From assembly GCA_009777335.1 (NCBI GenBank), contig WRMC01000019.1:1-36063 (forward strand): a stretch of DNA of 36,063 nt, read 5' to 3'. The DNA is from Treponema sp. Lineage in GTDB: Bacteria > Spirochaetota > Spirochaetia > Treponematales > Breznakiellaceae. Shown piece after piece: positions 1 to 7,135 of this stretch; within the stretch, counting starts at the first letter, position 1, and each line of letters starts with the position of its first letter. Below the pieces are notes generated by a model. It had not been told where the DNA came from. It searched no databases and worked only from the letters and a program-made list of their open reading frames with translations. Both the position numbers and the translations under genes were made by a program.

Positions 1-270
1 CGGTCCGAAGACCGTCTGAAATCACTTAAAGTTTACACAAAACCCTTACGGGTTTAGTGTTTGGAGTTTGTAAACAAACTCCACATCCCTATTTAGGAAT
101 TGATTTCAATTCTCTCATACAAATGCTATATGGCATTGGCTATCACCTGGTAAACCAGACAACAGCCTGGAGTTTTTCATGTACTGAAAAACTCCCCAGC
201 TAAAACCCCCTAAGGGTTTTAGCCCTCCCCCTTCCCTATATTGACAAAGAACGCTCCCCCAGAGGGGGAA
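1..270. repeat. Cluster of short abutting palindromes
   Basis: This gene-free stretch holds at least nine hairpins almost end to end. Arms and loops I can see are 1-14 (5 bp), 35-60 (11 bp, one mismatch), 62-83 (9 bp perfect, loop TAAA), 97-112 (7 bp), 122-137 (5 bp), 147-158 (4 bp, loop TAAA, inside a GGCT/AGCC pair at 138-141 and 164-167), 169-195 (11 bp perfect), 199-223 (10 bp perfect) and 255-269 (6 bp). Arm words recur: AAACCC/GGGTTT near both ends and GGAGTTT/AAACTCC at 64 and 169. No convincing reading frame is present, and the function is unknown. Confidence 0.75.
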
Positions 271-328
271 AATATGTGCCCTACTAACATACTATAAAAA
301 AATAAATAATGTCAATAGGTCGTAAGAA

Positions 329-361
329 AAAAAGCAAAAAAACCTGGAAAACCAGGGTTTA
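329..361 (-). terminator. Intrinsic terminator of the leftward operon
   Basis: Read on the minus strand, this is a CCTGG/CCAGG stem extended by A/T pairs with a TTTT loop, followed by two T-runs. It lies just beyond the stop codon of the small coiled-coil gene ending at 379, so it closes the operon that begins at 2854. Confidence 0.75.
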
Positions 362-378
362 AGCCTCTAATTTCTCTA

Positions 379-699
379 TTATCTACTTTTTCGTTGCTCG
401 AGATCCCTTTCCTTATCTTCAATTTTCTGTTTTACTACTGCTATCTCTGATAAAAGGGACTTAACCGGGCTGCTTTCGGCGGATAAGCTTGATTCGCCCT
501 GTTCGGTAAAGGTCTGGTAGGCCTCTGCTCCCAGGAGGCTTATAAGCTTTTGGGCCTGGCCTTCAAGCTGTTTAATTTCAAGCATCAAGACCCCCCGTTC
601 ACCCAGGTCCTGGGCCTTGGCCCCGGCCTTAACGGCAAATTCTTTGGAAACCGCCACACCCTGATCCAGAAGCTCCTTCATCCTATCGCCAAAAGTCAT
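379..699 (-). CDS. Small coiled-coil protein of unknown function
   Basis: A 106-residue soluble protein with no signal peptide or membrane segment. An alanine/glycine-rich helix (about residues 1-35) is followed by two charged heptad-like helices (about 38-62 and 80-105), which suggests a coiled coil. I do not recognise a family with confidence. The start is well supported by an AGGAG box 7 nt upstream of the ATG. It is the last gene of a three-gene leftward operon, 10 nt after the SpoIIE-type phosphatase, and is followed by a terminator. Its place suggests a partner of the phosphatase or of the FtsB-like protein, but that is inference only. Confidence 0.75.
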   Translation of the reverse strand: MTFGDRMKELLDQGVAVSKEFAVKAGAKAQDLGERGVLMLEIKQLEGQAQKLISLLGAEAYQTFTEQGESSLSAESSPVKSLLSEIAVVKQKIEDKERDLEQRKSR

Positions 700-709
700 C
701 GTTTTCTCC

Positions 710-2392
710 TCATTTTCTTCGTATACCCAAAATGGTTAGATCGTCGTACTGCTCATCTTCCATCAATCTGGGGCAGCAGATGTACCCTGGATGTTCCGGA
801 TCTTCGTAGGTATTGTAGCAGTAATCGGGGTATTGTAAAAGGTGCTCTTTTAAAAAACTGTCGATGGTCTGGTCAATCATGACCCGGTCGCTTTCAGTGG
901 CTTTTGGATCCCGGTAACAGCGGAACATTTTTTCTACCCCCACCAGGGCTTTCAGCATATCCTGGAGGCAGCCCTGGGAGGAAGAAAAGTTGAAGACCAG
1001 ATCCTGATGATCACCCTCAGGGTTATGCCATTTATGAAGGGTATAGGTACCCTTGTTCATAACCGCATTAATAATATCCCTTACCCTCTCGCCTCCCATG
1101 TGCTCATCCCCCTGCCCTACCACGTGACTGCCATGGGGGGTATTCATAGTACCCTCCTGACAGATGATCTCTTCGAAGGCGGAATTACGGAATGTGCGCC
1201 GGGACTCTTCTATGCCATCGGTATAGAGCAAGAGAATATCTTCTGGTTCAAGAACTATGGTATGGACCGTGTAGGGTGCCACCGATTTTACGAGATAGTT
1301 TGGAAGGACCCCTGCAGCGGGGGTTTCCGGCAGATTGACGATTTTTAATTCACCCTGGGATGCATCAAAGCGGCGAATGAGGTTATCCCCGGCATTGCAG
1401 AACCGGACTATCCCTGTCTGGGAATCATAGAGGCAGAGGGAAAAGGCTGCAAATCTTCCTTTATATCCCAGGGATTCAATAAATCCGTTGACCTGGTAGA
1501 CAAAGTTCTCCAGGGAAAAACCCATGGGGTTGGGCTGCCAATCCTTAAAATAATTTAAGAACATGGTGGCAACCTGGATCATGATAAAGGCAGCGGGTAT
1601 ACCCTTGCCGGCCACATCACATTTTATTATTGCATAATAACGGCCATCCAGATCCTTATAATCGAAGTAATCACCGGAAAGACCCTTTGCTCCTTCGTAG
1701 TACCCGAAAAATTCCAGATGCCTGGTATCTTTGGCTCCATAACAGAGCTTGTTCCCCGAGGTATGCAGCTCCAGGGGAATAAAACTCTTCTGGATTTCTT
1801 TTCCCATAGAAATGTCGGTGGCGGTATCTGCAGCCTGTATCAGGTCCCGGATCATCGTATTTAAGGTATCTCCTATGATGCTGAATTCATCCTTGGATTT
1901 GAATAGTAGTTTTCCCAGTTTGGCCTTGTTTTCGGTGTACCGTATGCCCTCTATGTGCATAAGAAGACGTTTAAGGGGCTGGATAAAAAAGAGGGAAAGA
2001 ACTATGGAACCGGCGGCCCCCAAAAGGAGGGCTCCTACCGAAATGGGCAGGATTATGCCCAATAGGTCGTCACTCCTCTGGAGATTAAAGTCCCCGGAGC
2101 TCATCACGAGGTAAAAAAGGGATGAAACCAAGAGGACTACCATTATAAGTAAGACAAGGATTAAAAAGTTGAGCTTAAAAAAAAGGGAACGCCAGGGGCG
2201 GTTTCTTTTTAATGGAATCTTTCCCCCCGCAGAAGAGTTCCTGTCCCCCGAAATAAGGGAGGCCGCTTCGACCCGGATCTTGATACTTTCGTTTATGACC
2301 CAATGGATCCCCCTGATAAGGGTAAATAAACCGAGGGCACCAAAGATTGATAGTGAAATGAGGATAACAAAACCCATGTATGTATTAAGCAT
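710..2392 (-). CDS. Membrane SpoIIE-type PP2C serine/threonine phosphatase with HAMP domain
   Basis: A 560-residue phosphatase that probably dephosphorylates a Ser/Thr phosphoprotein, in this family often an anti-sigma-factor antagonist. Membrane segments lie at about residues 7-27, 73-97 and 110-135, followed by a HAMP-like linker (about 138-190). The catalytic domain runs from about 195 to 558. Metal-binding acidic motifs are visible: GDYFDY (D241), CDVAGKG (D259), YTDGIEE (D392) and a terminal DDLTILGI. The segment between residues 400 and 545 is long for the family and holds an extra Cys-containing stretch. It follows the FtsB-like gene by 24 nt. The chosen ATG has only a weak ribosome-binding site. 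The family call is firm; the substrate is unknown. Confidence 0.88.
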   Translation of the reverse strand: MLNTYMGFVILISLSIFGALGLFTLIRGIHWVINESIKIRVEAASLISGDRNSSAGGKIPLKRNRPWRSLFFKLNFLILVLLIMVVLLVSSLFYLVMSSGDFNLQRSDDLLGIILPISVGALLLGAAGSIVLSLFFIQPLKRLLMHIEGIRYTENKAKLGKLLFKSKDEFSIIGDTLNTMIRDLIQAADTATDISMGKEIQKSFIPLELHTSGNKLCYGAKDTRHLEFFGYYEGAKGLSGDYFDYKDLDGRYYAIIKCDVAGKGIPAAFIMIQVATMFLNYFKDWQPNPMGFSLENFVYQVNGFIESLGYKGRFAAFSLCLYDSQTGIVRFCNAGDNLIRRFDASQGELKIVNLPETPAAGVLPNYLVKSVAPYTVHTIVLEPEDILLLYTDGIEESRRTFRNSAFEEIICQEGTMNTPHGSHVVGQGDEHMGGERVRDIINAVMNKGTYTLHKWHNPEGDHQDLVFNFSSSQGCLQDMLKALVGVEKMFRCYRDPKATESDRVMIDQTIDSFLKEHLLQYPDYCYNTYEDPEHPGYICCPRLMEDEQYDDLTILGIRRK

Positions 2393-2416
2393 GGAGCTGC
2401 TTACCTGTTCAAGTAC

Positions 2417-2854
2417 CTATTCCCGTACATTCTTTAGGATATCAAACAAGAGCATGGAAAGGAACAAGGTTAATCCGGTACAGAGGGCAATGATTCTAAG
2501 GGTCGTATCAGCTATATACTGGGGCTCCCCTGCACTTATTAGCTCCCCCGGGGAGATCTGCAGTCTCTGTCCAACCCCCAGGCCGACGATGCGGATAAAC
2601 CGTTCATGGCTGGCAGCATAGCCCTGCTCGCGGGCATACACGGCCAATAGGTCCCGGTCATATATGAGAGAACTGGTGGTATTCTCCAGTTCTGTTCTGG
2701 TAAGCATAAGACTCTCTATATTGGCCTCCTGCTGCCTTTGATCCCTTTCGAGCTGGCGGTAGGCAAAAAGACCGGAGGCTCCAAATAACACCGCCAATGC
2801 AGCATACACCAAGATCCCGGCCCAGAAAGCATAGAGATATTTAACCACTTTCAT
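2417..2854 (-). CDS. FtsB/DivIC-like septum-formation protein with an extra C-terminal membrane segment
   Basis: A 145-residue protein with a membrane segment (about 10-31), a coiled coil (about 33-72) and a motif AREQGYAASHERFIRIVG (74-91) that matches the post-coil region of FtsB/DivIC proteins. Those proteins link the late divisome in the periplasm. Unusually, a second hydrophobic segment (about 119-140) lies near the C-terminus, where ordinary FtsB ends. It is the first gene of the leftward operon and is divergent from the gene at 3215. No Shine-Dalgarno sequence precedes the ATG. The family assignment rests on layout and a short motif, so it is good but not certain. Confidence 0.65.
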   Translation of the reverse strand: MKVVKYLYAFWAGILVYAALAVLFGASGLFAYRQLERDQRQQEANIESLMLTRTELENTTSSLIYDRDLLAVYAREQGYAASHERFIRIVGLGVGQRLQISPGELISAGEPQYIADTTLRIIALCTGLTLFLSMLLFDILKNVRE

Positions 2855-2916
2855 TGCTTAAATTAACGGATTTTCCCCCAGTTTCCTTTATAGGCCAGAA
2901 AGCCAATTCCTCTCTA

Positions 2917-2946
2917 TTGACAAGCCCAAAAGTACCGATCTACGAT
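2917..2946 (+). promoter_or_regulatory. Sigma-70-type promoter for the acidic-protein operon
   Basis: A consensus TTGACA at 2917-2922 is followed after 18 bp by TACGAT at 2941-2946. Transcription would start near 2953 and give a leader of about 260 nt before the ATG at 3215. Confidence 0.55.
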
Positions 2947-2962
2947 AAAAAAGATAGAATAG

Positions 2963-3100
2963 AGTTGTTCGGAAACTTCAGTTTACGAACAACTTCCGCT
3001 GAAAAAGGGGCAATTTACGATGCTTTAGCATTGGAAATTGCAGGACTTGTGCGGCAACCGCCAAACCTTGGCTATGCCAAGGTCGTTGCCGAACAAGTCC
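2963..3100 (+). promoter_or_regulatory. Structured 5' leader with three strong hairpins
   Basis: Three hairpins follow the promoter. One at 2963-2994 has 15-bp arms with one mismatch (G2972/A2985). One at 3011-3040 is nested: 6-bp outer stem CAATTT/AAATTG, a 3x3 internal loop, and ATGC/GCAT around a TTTA loop. One at 3043-3100 has 16-bp arms with one mismatch (G3051/A3092) enclosing an asymmetric loop and a 7-bp CCTTGGC/GCCAAGG hairpin with loop TAT. A reading frame crosses the region but shares its sequence with the palindromes and is not credible. The element could be an RNA regulator or a dispersed palindromic repeat. Confidence 0.6.
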
Positions 3101-3214
3101 AATATTGGGGGTTTTTCAAAAAACACGCAAGGATATAGTTTTTACCGCCGATAATATAACTGAAATTCTTGCATTTTCAATAAAAAGAATATGACCTGTT
3201 AGTGGGAGCTTTCC

Positions 3215-4912
3215 ATGGCAAAGGCAAATGAGCGCAAACCTTCAATACTTTCAGACCGCGGATTGATAGGATCCTCCTCTGAACTGGATGAATACGGTGT
3301 ATGGGTAAAAAGCGAGCCCCAGGATCTATCCCTGGCACATGCAGATAGTGAGGGTATCCATATAGGAGGGGGCTATGATGACCCTGTTCTTGAATCCGCC
3401 AATGATGATTTTGATCTCTCTGACATAGATTTCGACCTCCCTTCTATGGATGACCTTGAGGCTTCCCTTAAGGCCAATGAAAGCGAAGATGGTTACACTG
3501 AAGTATCCTTAGACGAACTGCTTGGCACCAATGCTTCCGGGAATCAAGCCATGGATGACTTTGGCAATGATCGAAGTGCTGCATCGGATCTTTCCAACCA
3601 GCTTTTACGAAGAATAGCAGAGGAATTATCATCCATCCGGGTTGAACTAGGCAGTCTGAAAAATGAGCTGTCCAGCGTCAGGAATGAAGACTATAGCCAG
3701 TTTGATACAGAAGAAAGCGGCTTTTTTGACGAAGAGACTGATGAAAAAATTTCCCTCACCGGGGATGAGATGGATAATATCCTTAATACGGCAGATTTTA
3801 ATGATGAAATCGGCACCGGTGAAGAAATCGATCTTAATGCAGATGATCTGGCGATAGATGATCTGGCGGTTGAAGAGCTCGGGGCAGAAGAGTTTGCGCC
3901 CATAGACCTGACGGCAGAAGAGCAGGCATCAGAGGATCTTTCCTTAGATGGGTTCCCGGAAATAGAAGAAGAGCCTGTGTCCCAGGATGATTTTTCCCTC
4001 CTGGACAATATTAACATTGAACTGGAAGAATCGGAACTGGAAGAGACCCTTTCCGAAGAAGAACCGAATCTTGAGGATCTTTCCATAAGCCTGGACCTGG
4101 AAGAACTAAACAGCTCTGAACCCGAATCTGAAGACCTGGAATCGGATGATACCCTTTCGAATGATATTAATATCGAAGGGTATAACCTGGATGAATTAAT
4201 AGATGAAGAACTGAACATAGAGTTACCCCAGTTTGAGGATTCGGATGAAGTGCCTTCATTAGTAGTACCTTCTTTTGAAGTTCCTTCATTAGAAGAGCCT
4301 TCATTTGAAGAGCCTGTTATAGAGGAAAGCACCGAAACCCTGGAACTGGAACTTGAGTCCCTGGAACCGGAAGCGGAACTTGAACCCGAAACAACGGAAC
4401 TTGAGGGATTTGAATCCCTGGAGTTGGACAGCCTGGATCTCGATGTTGAAGACTCCCCTTCTTCTGATGTTCTGGATCTTCTGGAAGATGAAGCTGAAAC
4501 CCCGGCTATTGATCTTCCTTCCTTTGAATTTGATGAGGACCCCCTGGATACCGGCGGAGACCTTTCCCTCATTCCTGAAGGGTTTGTGGCAGAGGAAGAG
4601 ATTGAAGTTTCTCCGGTTGAAGAAACTGAAGAAGAAATACTGGAAGATCTGGAGATCCTTGAACCTGCTGGGGAAGAAACTATGGAAACCGTGGAAGTTG
4701 TGGAGCTTCCTGAAGTTACACCCCTGGTTGGCGAAGAACCCCGACAGCAGTACGACACCATTCCCGCCCCCCTAAAGCAGGAACTGAGGACAGTTCTAGG
4801 ATACATGGACCAGCTTCTGGAATCACTGCCGGACGACAAGATTGAAGAATTTGCCCGGTCAGAACATTTTGAAACCTATAGGAAGCTGTTTAAAGAACTA
4901 GGGTTGGAATAA
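3215..4912 (+). CDS. Very acidic, repetitive protein of unknown function
   Basis: A 565-residue protein dominated by Glu, Asp, Leu and Ser. It has no signal peptide or membrane segment. The N-terminal 35 residues are ordinary and may be a conserved motif. Residues about 55-500 are low-complexity acidic sequence with local repeats, for example alternating PSF/PSL-EEP units around residues 350-370. The last 50 residues form a predicted helical domain with balanced charge. ATG follows a GGGAG box by 6 nt. The stop overlaps the next ATG by one base (TAATG), so the pair are translationally coupled. It starts an operon ending in two DUF115 proteins. An adaptor or disordered scaffold is a guess; I recognise no family. 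Confidence 0.75.
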   Translation: MAKANERKPSILSDRGLIGSSSELDEYGVWVKSEPQDLSLAHADSEGIHIGGGYDDPVLESANDDFDLSDIDFDLPSMDDLEASLKANESEDGYTEVSLDELLGTNASGNQAMDDFGNDRSAASDLSNQLLRRIAEELSSIRVELGSLKNELSSVRNEDYSQFDTEESGFFDEETDEKISLTGDEMDNILNTADFNDEIGTGEEIDLNADDLAIDDLAVEELGAEEFAPIDLTAEEQASEDLSLDGFPEIEEEPVSQDDFSLLDNINIELEESELEETLSEEEPNLEDLSISLDLEELNSSEPESEDLESDDTLSNDINIEGYNLDELIDEELNIELPQFEDSDEVPSLVVPSFEVPSLEEPSFEEPVIEESTETLELELESLEPEAELEPETTELEGFESLELDSLDLDVEDSPSSDVLDLLEDEAETPAIDLPSFEFDEDPLDTGGDLSLIPEGFVAEEEIEVSPVEETEEEILEDLEILEPAGEETMETVEVVELPEVTPLVGEEPRQQYDTIPAPLKQELRTVLGYMDQLLESLPDDKIEEFARSEHFETYRKLFKELGLE

Positions 4913-5712
4913 TGGGTCTTTTGGACAGGGCTTCCCTTGATGATATAGGCGAAGCCCTCAAAGAACGGATTAATGGCCTCCAAGTAAGCGAAAACACCCC
5001 TTATACCGTATTAAGTCTTATAAAAACATACTGTGCCTTTCAATGGGCTGTCTGTCTTTCCTTAAGGGAATCCCATTACCTGGCCTATGCATCCATAGGG
5101 CTCGATACGGACAACATTAAAATTCCCCTTGATCTGATATGGAAAAACAATCTTGAAGATGAGGTTTTTTTTAGCCTTGACCATATCCGGGACAGGATAG
5201 TTATATCTAATGTCAAAGAACAGGGTATCTGGGGTTTTCCCATCCTAAGCAGGGAACGAAAAAAAAACAGCCCCTGGGATGGAATCCTGGTAATGTCTGT
5301 CTCGGATCCATCGTTCCAGGCGGCTGTCATTCCTGCCCTGCTTGGCGGAGCCTCCGACAAAATACTGTACCAGGGAAGCAAAAATAACGCCCACACCAAT
5401 AGGACCCTCCAGGGGATGCTGCAGCATTACATGGAGCATCACCCTGTCTTTAATTGCATTCTTTTCGAAAACCCAGTCCTGGTGGAAGGGCAATACCCCG
5501 AAAGCATGTATGACAATATCGCAGCCATGATAGGAGAGGCAGGGGTGGTTATTCCCATGCCTGATGAACGCCCCCTGGTGCTCCTTCCCATAAAGATAGA
5601 CCGTGAATTACTTCTCCATCGCATATCCAAGAGCCTCCATGCTGAGCCCCTTATTTCCTTTGAATCGAACAACATCAGCACCGCTCTTAGCCGCATCAAC
5701 TCTTTTTATTAA
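4912..5712 (+). CDS. Conserved-looking protein of unknown function
   Basis: A 266-residue soluble protein with no signal peptide and no motif I can name. The first 200 residues alternate hydrophobic strands and helices. The stretch near residues 30-110 has the look of a GAF/PAS-like sensor fold, but this is only an impression. Its ATG shares a base with the stop of the acidic-protein gene, and its stop lies 1 nt before the first DUF115 gene. It is therefore surely cotranscribed with both. The context suggests a role with the acidic protein and the DUF115 pair. Confidence 0.7.
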   Translation: MGLLDRASLDDIGEALKERINGLQVSENTPYTVLSLIKTYCAFQWAVCLSLRESHYLAYASIGLDTDNIKIPLDLIWKNNLEDEVFFSLDHIRDRIVISNVKEQGIWGFPILSRERKKNSPWDGILVMSVSDPSFQAAVIPALLGGASDKILYQGSKNNAHTNRTLQGMLQHYMEHHPVFNCILFENPVLVEGQYPESMYDNIAAMIGEAGVVIPMPDERPLVLLPIKIDRELLLHRISKSLHAEPLISFESNNISTALSRINSFY

Positions 5713-5713
5713 C

Positions 5714-7135
5714 ATGAACCGGGATAGCTTAGCTTTATTGCACTCAAAATATAATCCAGAGGCCGAGGCAGACCGGTATATAGCTTCCCTGGATATAGAA
5801 GCCCATACCCCCTACCTAATTTTAATTGAGCCGGGCCTGGGTTATATGATCCCTCCCCTGCGAAAAAAAGCTATCCATGCAAAGATAATTGCTCTCCATG
5901 CAGCGGCCTGTCCTCAGTCTTCTCCGGCCGATGCGGTCTGGTATCCAGGCATGGAAAAAACCCTTCAAAATTTTTTAGAGGATGAAATACCCCAGGGAGA
6001 GGCAAAAGATATACGCATGATAGAATGGCGGCCTGCCCTGGGGCTCTTCGAAAGAAATTATCTATATTTAATCGAAGAAACTTCGACATTCATTAAACGG
6101 AGTGATGCCAACGCCAGGACCATAAAATCCTTTGGCCCCAGATGGTTCAAAAATTTTTTTGCCAATTTAGATATCATTACACTGCTGGTAAAACCCAGGC
6201 TCTTAGATGCTCCTTTAATAATCTGCGGGTCCGGCCCTTCCCTCGAAGATGCGGCGCTGCGGATTAATAAAGAACACCTGGACAGGGGCTCTTTTATCCT
6301 GGCCGCCTCTTCGGCGGTGATGGCCCTGGATTACCGGAACATATCTCCCCACATGGTCATAAGCTCCGACGGCGGCGGCTGGGCTAAACTTCACCTTTAT
6401 GAGTATCTCCGGGGAAACCATCCCTGCCCCCTGGCGGCGGCCATGACCGCCCAGCTGCCCTCCCAGTGCAGCGGGGTGCCCATCCTGCCCCTGGGGGATG
6501 GGAGCTTATGGCAAACCCTGATTCTAGGGTCCCTGGGACTACCCCATATGCAGCTGCCCCAACGGGGAACCGTAACCGCCACCGCCCTGGATCTGGCCTT
6601 TGCGCTGAGCAATGATAGCATTTATATCGCCGGCATGGATTTGGGGAGCCATGATATTAAGACCCATACCAGGCCCTATAGTTTTGATCGCCTCTTGGAT
6701 GAAACTTCAAACAGGTTTTCTCCCTTTTATTCCCAGGGCTTTCACCGGTCCACCCAGCTCAAGGAAGGGGGGAGCTATGCAATTTACGCATCCTGGTTTG
6801 AAAAGCAGCTTCATTCCTACCCCCGGCCCATATATTCCCTGGGGAGGAACAACAGGGTTTTTGAAAAAACCCCTAGGGAGAGCAGCTTGGGAATGAAGGG
6901 AAGGGGGGAGGCAGCGAAGGATCTTTCCTTTGACATTATTAAACAAAAGGAAGAAAAGCTCTCAGAAAAGGCCTTGGCTGTCCTTTCCTCGGCCCTATCC
7001 ATGCCCTCCCACACTGAGATCCTGAGAAAGGAGCTAGGGGAACTCCTCTTTTATGGGCAATCATGCCCTTCCGCCGATGTTTTGGCCCAGTATTGCGGTG
7101 ACCTGATTTTTTCCAGAAGGAAGGCCCATGGATAG
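5714..7135 (+). CDS. DUF115 / motility accessory factor (Maf)-type protein, first paralogue
   Basis: A 473-residue member of the DUF115 (MptE-like, Maf) family. Family members attach nonulosonic acids to flagellin in flagellated bacteria, while archaeal relatives are 6-hydroxymethylpterin pyrophosphokinases. The nucleotide-binding-like motif GSGPSLE (about 172-178) and the strand HMVISSDGG (about 213-221) are typical. The N-terminus, with KYNPE near residue 13, also fits the family. The frame is open upstream to 5603, but I choose the ATG at 5714 because it lies 1 nt after the preceding stop and gives the family-like N-terminus. It overlaps the next gene, its paralogue, by 8 bp. Flagellin glycosylation is the likeliest role, not proven. 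Confidence 0.82.
   Translation: MNRDSLALLHSKYNPEAEADRYIASLDIEAHTPYLILIEPGLGYMIPPLRKKAIHAKIIALHAAACPQSSPADAVWYPGMEKTLQNFLEDEIPQGEAKDIRMIEWRPALGLFERNYLYLIEETSTFIKRSDANARTIKSFGPRWFKNFFANLDIITLLVKPRLLDAPLIICGSGPSLEDAALRINKEHLDRGSFILAASSAVMALDYRNISPHMVISSDGGGWAKLHLYEYLRGNHPCPLAAAMTAQLPSQCSGVPILPLGDGSLWQTLILGSLGLPHMQLPQRGTVTATALDLAFALSNDSIYIAGMDLGSHDIKTHTRPYSFDRLLDETSNRFSPFYSQGFHRSTQLKEGGSYAIYASWFEKQLHSYPRPIYSLGRNNRVFEKTPRESSLGMKGRGEAAKDLSFDIIKQKEEKLSEKALAVLSSALSMPSHTEILRKELGELLFYGQSCPSADVLAQYCGDLIFSRRKAHG

Noticed and set aside
241-269. TTGACA at 241-246 as a promoter
   Set aside because: No -10 box lies 16-19 bp downstream; the position is occupied by a C/G-run hairpin, and no plus-strand gene follows.
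2854-3138. A plus-strand reading frame of 94 codons in the divergent intergenic region
   Set aside because: It starts inside the divergent FtsB-like start codon, has no ribosome-binding site, and most of its sequence is accounted for by three palindromes.
3691-4839. A 382-codon Ser/Arg-rich frame antisense to the acidic protein
   Set aside because: It is a mirror of the GAA/GAT-rich repeats on the other strand, has no ribosome-binding site or domain, and its low complexity follows from the sense gene.
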